A DNA stretch of 64,000 bases, taken from contig JBANDB010000018.1 in assembly GCA_037576215.1 (NCBI GenBank), forward strand, positions 62,001 to 126,000, in the 5' to 3' direction. The notes beneath the pieces were generated by a model that had not been told where the DNA came from, ran no database searches, and saw nothing but the letters and a program-made list of their open reading frames with translations. How positions within the stretch are numbered: the stretch's first letter is position 1; every line of letters starts with the position of its first letter. The stretch is from Armillaria gallica. Lineage: Eukaryota; Basidiomycota; Agaricomycetes; Agaricales; Physalacriaceae. The translations under genes were made by a program, and so were the position numbers. Positions 1 through 12,700 of the stretch are shown piece by piece.

Positions 1-3000
1 CGCGGTTCCCCTAATCTCGAGAAACTTGATTTTGTTATAAGTGAAGGCTTCGGTCACCTTTTTCATGAGATCAGGGAACTGGACGAACACCAGAACCCGC
101 TCTTTTTTGGGGATCTCTTTGCTGAGGGGGCTCGGTGACTAGATGTTCGGAAAGATTGATGAGCAAACTTACTTGATCAAATTGACCACCTTCTCGAGTT
201 TCATCCCAAAGTGCTTTCCCTGCCCGTCCCGATCCTCGTCGTCGACACCTAAAGTATCGGCCTTGACAACATTCAGCACACGTGCAGCACTCTTGCATGC
301 TCCAGATGCGGCGTAAACGCACTCTTCCCGCTCAGCGCAAGTTCTGACGCATTCCAAGCAGCCCATATGTCCACACGAGGAAAGCACCGCCACGTCGCTA
401 ATCGGCAGCTTCTGCCGTTCGCAATTTGGACAGTTTACAATTGGCGGCTCCTCTCGCTGCTTTTGAAGATCGCGCACGACTGTGAAATACCGGAGGGAAC
501 GGACTCGACCAACCAATTCCTTCGTCAATCGCCGAATTTCGTGTGTCTTCTCACGATGCTCCCAGACTTGGGCTTTGATCTTCTCGCTGAGATTAACATC
601 CTCTCGTTTCGCTTTGCCTTTTACAGCACCAACGCCAGCCTCGTCGAGGAGCTCGATGACCATCTCGGTGGCCTCCTTGTCGTCAACTCCTTCGCTTCTG
701 CATACTCGGATCCACTCGTGGAACATGGACTCACTTCCGACGTTGCTAAGACCCTTTTCCCTTTTAACGCCATCCTTCACCGCTTTGAGGAGCTCAGCTT
801 TACACTCGTCCAGCTGTTTTTGGCGCTCTGCCACGATGACGTCGCAGGCCTTCATGGCATTTTCGTTCGAGGTTTCTAGATCAAAGTGTGAACAACGCTT
901 GAGCAGCGCTTCCTCCGCAGATCTGTGGCGTGTCAGACAATGCATTCACACCTAGGAATGAAGCTACATACTTGCTTTCACCAAGGGATTTGGCGAGTCG
1001 TTTCTCGCGGTCACTTTCTGTCTTCTTGCCGCGTTTGATGGTCATATCAAGCGCACGTAAGTGATGCTCCAGTTCTAAGTAGATGGCACGTTCTGCAGCC
1101 GGTAGGATGATATCGACAACCTTTTCCGTCCATGGAATCTCGTCGATCTCGGCAATATTCTAGACATCGCGTCAGGATTCTGAGGGCCTTAGAAGCAACT
1201 GATTACATACCTGGCGAACGAATTGGTCGAGGAAAGCTTGCCCGAGTTCATGCCGGTGGGCGTGCCACTCAAGACTATGGACTTCCCGGAACGAGTGAAA
1301 TTTCTCCACCTCTGATGAACGATGAGCTGGCGCAATGATTGCACTAGAGATAGAAGGTCATACCTGTCTGTTCTCGTCGACGCTTCTTGACCTCAGCGGA
1401 CTGGCCTTCTCCGTCATCATCTACACCAAGATGAATGTTCAAAAATGCAGCGATCGTCTTCAAAGCAGCAAAGTCGTGAATCGGCGGGGTACCGGAAAGA
1501 ACCCAATGCCGCTCAGCCGTCAAGTTGGTAACAAGCGAATGCACTTTTCCGTCGAGATACGTATATTCATCAACGACTTTGCGAGCGAAGTGGAACATTT
1601 CCAAAGGAGGCGCGCGCATCTGAGTCCAGTCTTTCCGAACGGGCTTCGACTCTAACTTCCACGGGTCATTATCGACGCGCTTCTGCTTTTTGGCAGGTCG
1701 TTCGCCCTCATCCCCGGCCTTGCGCTTCGTCGGCTTTTTAGCAGGTTTCTTAGGTTCGTCGACATCCATGTCCTCATCTTCTGTAGTCGGAGTAGAAGAT
1801 ACAGAGGGCCTTCGTGTTTTCGATTTCGATTTCGGAATAGGTTTCTTGGAAGGCTTCTTGGAAGTGTCTTCCTCGTCCTCCTCCTCGTCATATACATCCG
1901 AAGATGGGACCGAAGTGGGCGAGGACTCGCGGTCATCGTCATCGTCCACATCTGAAGTTTCCATCTCGAAATCTTCATCGTCATCCGAAACAGCGCGTTT
2001 GCTTTTTCGACCGCCTTTCTTTGCATTTCTGACTTTCTTCGCCTTTCCGCCGACCTTCTTAGACATAGCAGCGGCTTCGCTGGTAGTGCTGTCTCCCTCG
2101 TCATCCGATATGACGATCGCCTTCCGTGACGCGGCAGCACGACGCTTCGGCCGTTTATTGGTGTCAGAATCGCTCTGCTCCGCAGCCGTAGGAGATGACG
2201 CTTCAGAAGAAACACTGTGACTCAGTCTAGGGATAACCACTTCGACCTTTTTGAACCTTCTGGGGAGTTCGCCTTTGCTGCTCGGGCCACCTTCTTCTCA
2301 GCTTCCTTTTGGTCAGCTGCATCACGGTAGGACTTGCCCTTCAGTCTCTTCGACTGAATGGCTGCCGCAACTCGTGCCGCTTCCTCTTCAACTAGATCGG
2401 AATATCAGTATAGAAGAGCGTTGCATTAGGTATAAACATACTCCGTTTCTGAGCATCCTGGATTTCTTGCATAACAGCTTCAGAACCGTTATCTTGGAGC
2501 CTATCGGTTTGGGCCTTCAAAGATTCCAGAGCCTTCCGTAAGTTAGCATTGAAGTGCCTGCCCTCTTTCGAAGGAAGAGCACCGGCCGCGGCTAGAAGCT
2601 GAAGGTTGTCGAGGTAGACGTTACTCTTGAAAAGGTTGGATGCAACGACAACAATGTCAGCATCTTGGAAATCCTCGATTGTTGCGGAATTGAGGTTTGA
2701 TACCGTAGAAAGAACCAGCACTTTGAATCCCTTCTTCGTAAATTTACGGACCTCCGAGTCCCACTGCCTCGTTAAGTGGGGTGGCACGACAATAAGGGTC
2801 GACTTTAGCATAATCTTCCCCTTAACGCGGCCCATGGCTTTGAACTCTTTCTCGACATCCTTGGCGGCACAGTCAATAAGACCGAGTGTGATAGCCGTCT
2901 TTCCGTAACCAACTTGATCGGCTAGTACACCACCGCGGATATGAACCGGGCGCTGCGCACGTCCTTCGGCTCTCCATCCTAACGGGTCCAAAATGCTCTC

Positions 3001-6000
3001 CGAGATCTCCTCTTCGATGAAAGGCGCTGCATTTCGAGATTCTTGCTTCAGCATCCATTCTAAAGACCGAAGTTGCTCCTTGCGAAGCGGAACCTTGAAA
3101 CTGGGCGGCTGAGCATGTTCCTTATCAAGTTTGTTGCTGGAGATGACAAATTTAGGGAGGTTCAGGCTGACAACAGGAGTGAAGTTCATGTTAAGACGCC
3201 ATGAAAGAGTCGGCTTTTCAATTCGGCCAGCCTTGGGAAGCCGGGAGAGTGCGCGATGAAGAAGAGAAGGGATGTTGACCCCAATTCGAACGATACCCAT
3301 GTTGTCCTCCGTTAGCCTCAACTGCGTAACGAATGGGCTGGGTCTCCTCTTGAGCCTGCGCTCGAATTCCCCTGCTTCGACAGGATCCTCTACAGGGACG
3401 ACTTTCTTGTTTACCTGCGTCCACTGTATATGAGGCACTGCAGGAGCGCAACGCTCGCAGTTACACTGCCCCTCTGGCAAGGTTACATCTTGCCACGAGC
3501 TGAAATTATTGCCAGCGTCACGGATACGCTCCAAGAGCCATGCCAGCGCCTTGAAAGTGCCACGTTCATGGATCTTATCTACTTCCTGCCATGATCCACG
3601 CGGCCATTCCGGTCCAGCGTGATCGTTGAGTGGGACGGTGCAAGTAAGAAGGGCGGTGGCACTCCGACAAGCATCTTCTGAGACTGGGATCTCAAGCCCT
3701 TTGGCGGGAACAGAAAACTTCGCATCAGTGCTTTGTGAAGCCTACAAAAGAGGATCAGCCAGGCACGGGTTCGAACAAAATATTAACTTACCATTAAATG
3801 AACATTCTCTGCCCTCACCCACTTACAAGGGATACGACATGAGACCTCTTCCTCCCCCTCGTTGGAGCTTTGCCGCCATGAAGGTGACAGTTTTGCAACA
3901 ATAGGGCGCGCTTCGCCATATTGATGACGACGTCGGCTGATGGAGAATACGAAGCTATCTTCCGAGTCACGTGTTCGGTGGGGGTCCATAAGCATAAACA
4001 GGGGTGGTAGTGTGCCTTCGTCTGACGATCTCTTATGTAGCGCCCCATTCGCAGTACCGCAACGGTCATAAAGTGTATAAACACCAGAAATATCGCGATC
4101 GAGTTTGGGGATGTCAGATTTGGCAACTGACACCCGCAAACGTGAAAAGATCATTTTGTTCTTGAAAGCATCTTCGGTAAGACCCAGACGCGCCTCCCAC
4201 GATGGTACCAGCTCCCCTTCCCCTTTCACCTTGACGGTGACAGATGAGTTATGAGGAAGAGCAAAATCCCAGCTGCCGGATAGCAAGCTTTCAGCACAAG
4301 TGAACCTGCCGACCGGCGTTTCCAACAACCGTCGTATCTCAGCATTCGCAGGCTCGTGTTCCTCTGGTTTCGCAAACAACCGCCACTCCGTCTGCTGAGG
4401 ATGCAAGAATAGTTCCAGTGTCGCCTCAGGGGACTGATACACAGCACTCCAATACTCTTGTCGTTTGGGTTCCACAAAGCGCAGTTCAGACTTGACGGCG
4501 CGCAAAACTGCAGCACACCAGCTCGACCATCGTGCCTCTGGAATCTTTACGTTAGCAGATTCCTGCAAACCATCAAGCACTTCTTGGCTGACACCCGACA
4601 ACGAAATCGACATGGGAAGCGACGCCTTGAGCTCCTTGGCAAACTCCGAAGGCGGCAACCTGGGGTTCTCCGCAGAAAATATGATAGGCTCTGGGTTATG
4701 CTCAGGACGGCCACCACACTTCTTACAGTATGGTGTACTGCAATCCTTGCAGCGAAAGAGTTCCCTGGTAGTCATATCTGTCCGTCCCTCGCACTCACAA
4801 AGGCGCGCACTCTTTTCTGCATCCTTCAAGAGGTCGGCCAATGTCCGGTTGCCAGTCGCAGAAAGATTGAGGGGCTTCTCGACAAGCTGTCCTTCACCCG
4901 TAATGCGGTCCTCCATAGCTACAACATCTTCAACGGGATGATCGACTTCCATTGGCGTCTCGGCGTCCGTTTGGGTGCCCCGCTTTGACTCATAACTCTC
5001 GGAATCATCCCCCGCCTTGAGAAGCTTCTTTCCACAAACGAGTGCAGCCAATATACACGACCCAACGACCGTCGTGGACATGGCGTTGCCTGCCAGATCT
5101 GCCAATTGATCCTCCGTTTCACGCGTCAAAAGCAGCTTATCTACAGGAAGACCCTGCATCGACAAAGCCTCCAATCCAACCATCGGTCCACCGCGGTTGG
5201 TGATGTATGGGATCATGGATGGAGTAAGGCATGGGCAGATTCCAACTTTATTGGAACCAATGGTACGATCGACGTTTTGAGAAAGATTCCAAACTTGACT
5301 ACAAGGAAACATTAACAATGGCTCCTCATATTCGGGGAAGGAACTTACGTCTTATACGAAGGATCGATGCCTTTCTTTGCGTCTCGTAGGACACTGATAT
5401 CCATCAAATCCCAAACTCTCTCTACCTGCCCGATGCCCCAATCTCCCCAAGCAAAATCCGGAAGTTTGCAGAAACCGCCTGACAGTAGATCGATTTAATA
5501 ATAAGAGCTTAGGGAGAAAGTAATAACAATACCTTCGTCCCAACTCGTAAGAGGACGCTTCGATCCCAGACCTTCCTCAAGCCTTGCTCGCTGATGCCGG
5601 GATTCGCAACGACTCCAATCGGTTCGTCCTGTGCGCCGATCAAGGGCATTATAGCTCTCCTGGACGAGCTTTTGACGGGCGTGATGTATACGAGGATCGT
5701 CAGAAGCCAACAGAAAAGCGTCCAGAGTGGAGGATGCAGGCCGCTTGAGTTTGCTTGTGACGTAATCCTTCCACTCATCGGGAATAGATGAATTTTTCTT
5801 GTCGACTGCGATCAAGTAAACTCTGGTGCGCGTATGGGGAATATAGTACTGTTTCGTGTCGACACGGGAAAAGGTCGCGCTATAGCCATGTGCTTCAAAC
5901 TTCTCTTGTACTCGGGACCATGGAGCAGAGCATACGTTCTCGAGTATGACAATGGGGGGTCTATGATTGGTAACCCAGGACATCATACCACGGAACGTAC

Positions 6001-6661
6001 GTCCAGATTCACCGTTCGCATCGATATCCTGCTTTTCGTTGTTGAGATTGGAGTAGTCGACGCATGATGTACCGGCCACTAAGAGATCAACATCGCCTGG
6101 TACCGGCGCTAATGCACCGTATGCAGTGTGACTACAGTCAAATCAGTGTTGAATTGTTATCCAAGAGGATAGAACGCACGCTTCAGCACCGCCCAGCTCA
6201 CAGACATCACGAAAGAGAATGGGAGGATGAAAATTCCTCTCAATGTACGCCTGTTTGAAAGGCTCGATTTCACACGAGAAGACATGCTCAATTTCGAAAT
6301 TGACGCCATGTTGCTCTAGTAGTGACTTCTGGATGAGTTCGAGGGCTAGAAGAGGTGATTCTGTGCCAGAGCACATCGTCGCGACGCGCAGTTTGCGTCC
6401 GGAGACATGGTCAGCGACTTGCTTGATATGGGGTATCCTGCTGACGAGGTCGGAGAAAATGGCGGGTATATCGTGAATAGGTGGCAGATCTGACGCGTCT
6501 GGCGCGGCAGATTTAGTCCCTTTTTTAGTGGGAACAATGGAAGCGTCGTCGTCGTCGTCCATATCGACGTCAGAAGAAGGGTCATCCTTTTTCTTCTTGG
6601 ATCCACCGAAAAACGATGTGATGGACTTCTGTCCTTTTGGGTGGCTGTTGTCCTTTGCCAT
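1..6661 (-). CDS. DNMT5: Dnmt5-type ATP-dependent cytosine-5 DNA methyltransferase (C-terminus beyond window)
   Basis: By family, a maintenance C5 DNA methyltransferase joined to a Rad5/Rad8-like SNF2 ATPase. Exons (minus): 6661-6180, 6131-5533, 5478-5349, 5298-3792, 3741-2442, 2391-1364, 1326-1211, 1159-972, 922-173, 130-<1; about 2,076 residues are visible. Order: PIP box QKSITSFF at 11-18; acidic linker; methyltransferase with SAM motif TMCSGTES near 95-102, catalytic-loop GTSCVDYS (Cys184), ENV near 225 and GNAM near 475; Cys cluster 571-600; SNF2 lobe 1 with ADQVGYGKTA near 1180; long charged insert; DEYTYL and SGTPP; RING near 1950-1990; start of helicase lobe 2 (KERVLVFVQF). No chromodomain is visible. 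The ATG at 6661 is preferred to an upstream GTG frame. The frame breaks by one base at the T5 run 2248-2252. Domain order makes Dnmt5 much likelier than plain Rad8. Confidence 0.88.
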
Positions 6662-6947
6662 AGTGGTAAGAGAGAAAGACGTTGTCACAAACGCGTTACG
6701 TCACATGTCACACATGGTGTACTTAACTAGGACTGTACTTAACTCTAGCGGCCCGCCTGACCGACCTTGTTCTACAACATTCGGCTCTGTTCCTTGAAGG
6801 ACAGCTGGAGGTACATTAAAGAGTACAATTAGTTCCCTATTGCTGAGCGCCGATAAATAAACCAAATATGAAAAAGGCTGAACATAAAGTGTAATAAAAG
6901 TTGAATAAAGTTGATAAAACTAACTCCGAAAACTGAAAAGAGTCAAA

Positions 6948-9315
6948 TCACGGCGGCGCGCCGTCTCGTACGAACACCCATTTCCCTCCAACGTTCTGCA
7001 TGCTCCCGCCAGAACTAGACATACTACTGGCCTGCTTGTTATCTGGATATTCCGTCTGCACATCGGAACCACCTCCTAGAACGATGGCCTCCGTCCCAGG
7101 ATCCTCGTGACTGAACTGCGAGAATCCACCCCTCCCACGACCTCGAGGAAAACCACCTCGACCTCTCTGAAATTGTTTTTGGGTAACGTATTGTCCTTGC
7201 CCTTGCCAGTCTGAATACTGATTCTGCTGCGGTACCCCAATTATCCCACTCATGGCCGTCATGAGATATTGCATCAACTGCTCCTGGGAAGGTGGCAGAC
7301 CGTTTGTCACCTCCCACATCTTCCCGAAGGATTCCCATGCGGCCGGCGAGGTGGGATCAAATGTCTGTGGATTAAACGCTTCGAGTCCAGCCGATGGTTC
7401 GATTGACTGCACTGGCTCGACTACGGTCGTAGAAGGTGGAGGAGGAGATTCATGATAACTGGTAGACGTAGACGCAACTGGCGGAGCCGTAGGCACCGTG
7501 TCGACAGATACGGCTGGGGGTGGCTGTGTAATTGACTGCTCTTTTGACTCCGCTTCGGGCGACTGCGAACGAGGCCGTACATCTCGTCCAAACTCGTCTT
7601 TCTCGCCGTCACCACTAGATTCAGTAACATTTCTGGATTCTGCGACAGGCATTGACGGTCTCCTAGGAGGACTATATGGCCTGACGTCTCGCCTACCGCC
7701 ATATCTACGGGGACTTCTAGACCGACTGCGTCCTGCTCTTCGAGGACTCATGTCTTTTTCCTTGAAACGATCACGGATATCCCTACTACCTCGTCCATTA
7801 TTCCTGTCATGATCTCGATAACCATTTCGGTGTTCCGATGGAGAAACTCCTCGGTCATTACTGTACTCTCTGACACCGCCTAAACCATTGTAACGGTCAT
7901 GAGGAGGAAGATCACGACTATTGGGTGACATAGGTGGATATCGTTGATCAGAAAGAGATGGCGGTGACAGAGATGCAGCAGGTCTGCGAGGATCAGGGAC
8001 ATTTGTAACATTAACGAAGTCAGCGGGCGGTGGAGCAGGCGCACTGACCCCACCATTCCCACGTTGAGCCGTTTGAGCAAGCTGCTGTAGTATAGCTAGC
8101 TGTGAGAGCTCCAGTTGAGGCGCGGTTGTCCCTGTTGTGTTTGCTGCTGTTTGCCTGACCGAAAAAAATTAGCCTTGGCCGGAAGAGAAGACAAATAAAA
8201 CCCACCTGTTCAATGCAGGCTTAGCAGCCTGTTGAAGAAGTAGAGCGAGTAAAGTTGATTGTGGATCCACCGTCTGAACAGGAGGACTTTGCGTCGCGGG
8301 AGGTGTTACGCTCTTCGATTGTAAAGTGGCGCTTCGAGGATCGGATGTGACAAGTGATTTCTCGGGCTCTATTAGAAACAAACCATCACGTTTCAGTTTT
8401 CTGACTTTCAGTTTACAGGAACTCCCGAGGAGAGCAAAGAAGGATGGGGTTGTATAAGTAGGGAAAGTACTTAGCGAATACATGGCAGGATAATGATAAG
8501 CACCTTTTTCTGAATCCTTCACCGTTTTGGTCAAGCTCGAAAGAATCTGGGCCGGAAATGTATTTGCTTTTACCCAAATATCAAGTATCTTTTTGGTTTT
8601 TTCCTGTAAAAATGAGAAAAGGGTCGATCAGGACCATGTCTAGTTAACATTATCGCAGAAGACAGAAAGGCCATAGAGCTGTATAGCACAGGACAAGGGC
8701 GCCAAAGAAAATAATCGTCAGACTCTATGATAGATACGCATGCTGCCGTAATGCCTGTAGCGAAGATAAGGTGCACGTCTTTGGCACATTCTGTCTCGAT
8801 GATGTCAGCGAATTCTGTACGACACTAACCTTGAATTCATCTTTTCCAACGGAAAGCATATCTTGGAAAAGACCTTCCAAGATACCTTCAATCTTGGCAA
8901 GAAATGTGGCAGCGTTGCCTTGACTGGAACCAGCTGAAAGTTCGTGCTTGTTAACCTGGTGTCGCGCCGCCCGAGAGAGTGCGTCAAAGACATATAGACT
9001 GTGAATCTTGGACGGAGCCGGAAGGGCTTTGTGGGTACGATACAGAATAGACACAAGTTGGACATCATCCTATAGAAGAAACGCAGCAGAAAGTCGAACA
9101 ATCAGCACATCAGGATGCCTGGGAAACAATGTAATGCACGCACCTTCATCGACTTGAGCGCGATTTCTGTCAGCTTCGTCACTTTCGACGCTGAAAGACG
9201 CTTGGCTGTCACAATCTCCTTCAGCTGCGATTCGAAATCCTGCATTACGGTTTAATAACAATATGCCGACAGAGGCAACAGAACTTACACTGAGCAATGC
9301 CATTATAGCTTTCAT
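6948..9315 (-). CDS. CID (RNA polymerase II CTD-interacting) domain protein with RS and RG-rich tail
   Basis: Six exons (9315-9289, 9239-9144, 9069-8830, 8603-8504, 8368-8206, 8154-6948) give about 610 residues with consistent phases. Residues 1 to about 160 form an all-helical CID: the segment with SILYRTHKALPAPSKIHSLY, then the closing helices KTKKILDIWVKA and LTKTVKDSEKG. Such domains bind the phosphorylated polymerase II tail (Nrd1, Seb1, SCAF4/8). Next come a Q/L-rich stretch, an Arg-Ser/Arg-Pro region (RSRSRSPRR) and a C-terminal RG-rich patch (RGRGGFPRGRGRGG) likely to bind RNA. No RRM is visible, unlike Seb1/Nrd1. The role is probably coupling transcription to RNA 3' processing or termination; that is inference. 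It shares a 147-bp intergenic promoter with the divergent PET117-like gene. The fourth intron (8604-8829) is unusually long. Confidence 0.72.
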
Positions 9316-9462
9316 AGACCCTCCGAGGGGGCCAGGAAAAGATACGAGTAAGTACAGGTAGAAAGAGGATGTAGCGAAGTTGTGGCGTGAGGGAGGGAGG
9401 ATCTTGTTTACACTTGTTGTTTATGATGCGCACCTGATTCCCGTTCCACGTTCTCTGGCTGT

Positions 9463-9749
9463 ATGTCACTCCCAGCGAAGGCGACGCTTACTTGCGCCTG
9501 TCTTTTCACTGCCCTCACCGTTTATGCAGTTCACTTTCAGCAAAAGCAGGAGCGTGAGGTGAGAGCCATACTTGATGTAAGGAATACCTACTCAAGCTGG
9601 ACTAGACGCAATACCAAGGTGTGCTAAAGGATGACATCCGCCGGGCGGAGAAGATGCGCCAACGCAAGGATGACTTCGAAGAATCTAAACGGAAGCGCGC
9701 GTTGTACGAAAGCGTTCAAAGGGTTGAAAAAAATACCTCTGATGCGTGA
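9463..9749 (+). CDS. PET117: PET117-like cytochrome c oxidase assembly protein
   Basis: A 79-residue protein from two exons, 9463-9558 and 9606-9749, joined in phase 0 across a 47-nt GT-AG intron. It begins MSLPAKATL, has one hydrophobic segment (CACLFTALTVYAVHF, about residues 11-25) followed by QQKQERE, then TQYQGVLKDDIRR and a basic helical tail. This is the layout of PET117, a small inner-mitochondrial-membrane protein needed to assemble cytochrome c oxidase (heme A synthase oligomerisation in yeast). The Y-Q-G-V-L-x-D-D-x-R-R core is the main basis for the call. It is divergently transcribed from the CID gene, with a compact shared promoter. Confidence 0.72.
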
Positions 9750-12700
9750 TCTTGTCGTCTGGTACATATGGATTTTATTGCGCTTTGCTGAAAGAATTTA
9801 TTCAAAACATCTAGATAAGTTAACTTTGGCGAAGTTCCCCTTACTCAGAGGCTGTACAAACTATCCGCAATACCATTGGCGGTCGACATGATTTCAAAAT
9901 GTCAGTTTGGAGCTTGTATCGTTTAGTTACTTACGTCGACGGTTCCCTGGAACCCCCAATGCGCATGTCAATACATGGAATCGGTCAATGTTTGCTGTTA
10001 ATGGCACACTATCAGTGATGACTAGTCTGGCTCACTTTCAAGCTGGAGTGCGCATCGGCATAAAGAGTAAGAACCGCCTAAGACCTCTGCCTGACTCATC
10101 AGTTGCCTAGTCTCCCCTAGGCAGACTCTTATCTCTTGACAGGCAAGCAGTCGAGATTATATCAGTTGCCCTTGTAATTAAAATATGGCACCCTTCGAGC
10201 GCTCGGCGATAGTGAAGCGTGCCCCAGACAAACCTCTCAATGCTACGTTCAAAACATATCGATTCCCTCGCCAAAAATGACTTGGTTCGGTTTTCTGCTC
10301 TACTTTCTCGCTTTTCAATTCGTCTTTCCTGTTCTCACTTTCTTGCGCTTATTCCATTTTCTTCTAATAGACGAGCCTATTCCTTGGGTCCCTGCTAGTG
10401 ATCCGTTTAAGTTTGTCTCAGGGGACGCTGAGACTAACTGTTTGATCCTTTAGCCATGATTTCCGAGTATTCCCCGCACACTTGTGCTATGCAGATGCCA
10501 ATCGGGGGGAGGACTTCACCCGTCCTGAGTTAGACACTCTCCAAGGGTTCAAATTCGTACCTTCTTTCAAATAGGCAGGGCGATAGACGCTGCGTGTTAG
10601 AGCTACGATGCTACTATCGCATATGGATGTCGATAGAGCGGTCCTCTGGTTTGTCATAGTTGCGAAAGCCAGCCTCCAATCGGGGAGGAAAGTATCATCG
10701 TGGGAATTGCAAGAGGCTAAAATGTCGTGTGAGTGCCTGGGAAATGTCACTTAGACTCAGAGGATGTGGGAGGCATCGCATATAGGTATCATGGCCAAGT
10801 CTGAATACGCCTACGGGTGGTGATCCCAAAAAATTGGCACGATCACATTCAACAAACTTGAGCAACCTATTGAAATTTTCGTTATTACACGACTGAGTCG
10901 ACCTGCTGTTTCGCTTTTCCACGTACTTACGTCCTCGTTTGGCGACCTGACTACGCACGTCATGAATTACATCCGATGGGTCACCCCGGGGGTTCTCTCA
11001 GGCGGAAATTACAGGATAGCCAGCCGTTTTGCAACTGCGATTTTTCAAGACACCAGAAAGTTTCAGACAGCCGACACACCGTCAAGGACGTAAATGTATT
11101 GAAAGAGGCGTCTGATTTCGCGAGTACTGATCTAGATTGAGACGGCGGATACGAATAAGCATGTGAAAGCGCTATGTAGTACCAAGAGCTTGCGTATGCA
11201 AGATCCTCAAGTCCGAATCAGGGTTGGGACATTCTATGACCGAGTCCATCACGTCTGACTCGGATAAAAATCAGGTATATGTCATACCCCACCTCCGCCA
11301 CGAGTCTCACCCTAGAGGCAAGTCATAAGCCGGCGGGGGTCGTTTGAGCATTAAAGTGAAGGTCAAGCCAGGTCAAACCCAAGTACGCAGTCAGTGCGAA
11401 GAGTTAAGTCCAAAAAAGCCGTTCCAGGAGCAGAAGCAAAGGGCTACGTCACAACTTGCTAACCACCTCCGAAAGACACAACCGGAAGACTTCGGAGTTC
11501 CGTCTAGATCGTCTTGTGCCCAGCTAATTTCAACTTCAACGATCCCTTGTCACGATCCACCACAAAAGCAGGTCTGTATTCCCCCAGGAATTGTTCCTCG
11601 TTTCGCTCCGCGACTGATTAATGTGGGGGTATGAGGATGATCATGTGTATGTCTCATCACCTTCTGAGAGTGCCGCCCGTCGAGCATTTTGAACTGAATT
11701 GGCCATTGTGACAGTGGTTACCTGCTGCGCCCGGGACATATGGGCCATCTGCCGATCTCGTAACATGTTGCAAGTTGTTGAAAGCCGGTCTCGAGCATGT
11801 CCGGACGGAACATATATTCAAGTTCTAGCTTCATCAGCGTTTCACGATCAAGCTTCGTTGTAAGTTCTGTTGACGAGCGCCGACGACTAGTGACTCATGT
11901 AGACGGCGGGTGTCAAAGCAAGGCGCTTCCACCGAAAGACATCACTGTAGGGGCATGGTTTCGATAGGAGCCAGGAGGTGGTATTCTTGTCCGTTCAGGC
12001 CGTCGAATTGAAATAGTAGCCTCGGAGGGCACGCACATGCTAGATCAGGAAAACTGCTCATTTGTTCCACCTGCCGCAGCGAAAAGAGGGAATTTCGGAT
12101 CGGAGGAACGCAGGCTGGGTCTGAGAATGATGCATTAATGATGGGTGACTCGCTGGGTCTGTGTTGCCAACTGCGCTCATGGAATTAGCATAACACCAGT
12201 GCAAAGCTGTCAATTGTGAGATCGAGATATCACGTTTGGTCCTGTGAGAACATAAAACGGGCAGCTGATATGATGCAGTCACACAGGCGCCATTCTACTA
12301 AGAGCAACTAGATATTCTGACAAGAGAAGGGAACGGGGAAACTCTGGGGATATTAACTCCCGCTCCCAGATAAGACCGCTGAATGAAATGTCGAAAAGGC
12401 ATCGAGCATAGACACAAACGATGGAGGCTCTTTCACTTGTGAAATGACAGCTGACTGATAGCGTGGAGATGAATCAATGGATTGCGGGGTAAGTTCATAC
12501 AAAGGTCATATGAAGGGAATATTGCATGATCCTAGCAAATTTTGGGTGGACGACGACGGAACGGATCAGTCGCAGGGCTGCTACTGCTGCTACTGGGCTC
12601 GCCAGAGGCAACATATGGTCGACTGCTCTAGTGTGGCGCGGGTGCGGGGTATCAAATAAAATTTGTAGTTTCCATATTCCAGGCACTCCGGGAGGAACAT

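Noticed and set aside
2242..2441. Longer intron (2295-2441) in Dnmt5 that would avoid the frame break
   Set aside because: It needs a 147-nt intron where the others are about 50 nt and removes a charged, helix-like coding stretch; kept only as the alternative explanation.
8604..8829. An extra internal exon in the CID gene (about 8737-8789, reading NVPKTCTLSS)
   Set aside because: Its length is not a multiple of three and it would put the following CID helices out of frame; a single long intron gives a continuous domain.
10277..10453. Mating pheromone precursor
   Set aside because: It has a CaaX-like end, but the hydrophobic N-terminus, the lack of the usual acidic processing site and the absence of a receptor gene argue against it; left as an unassigned small ORF.
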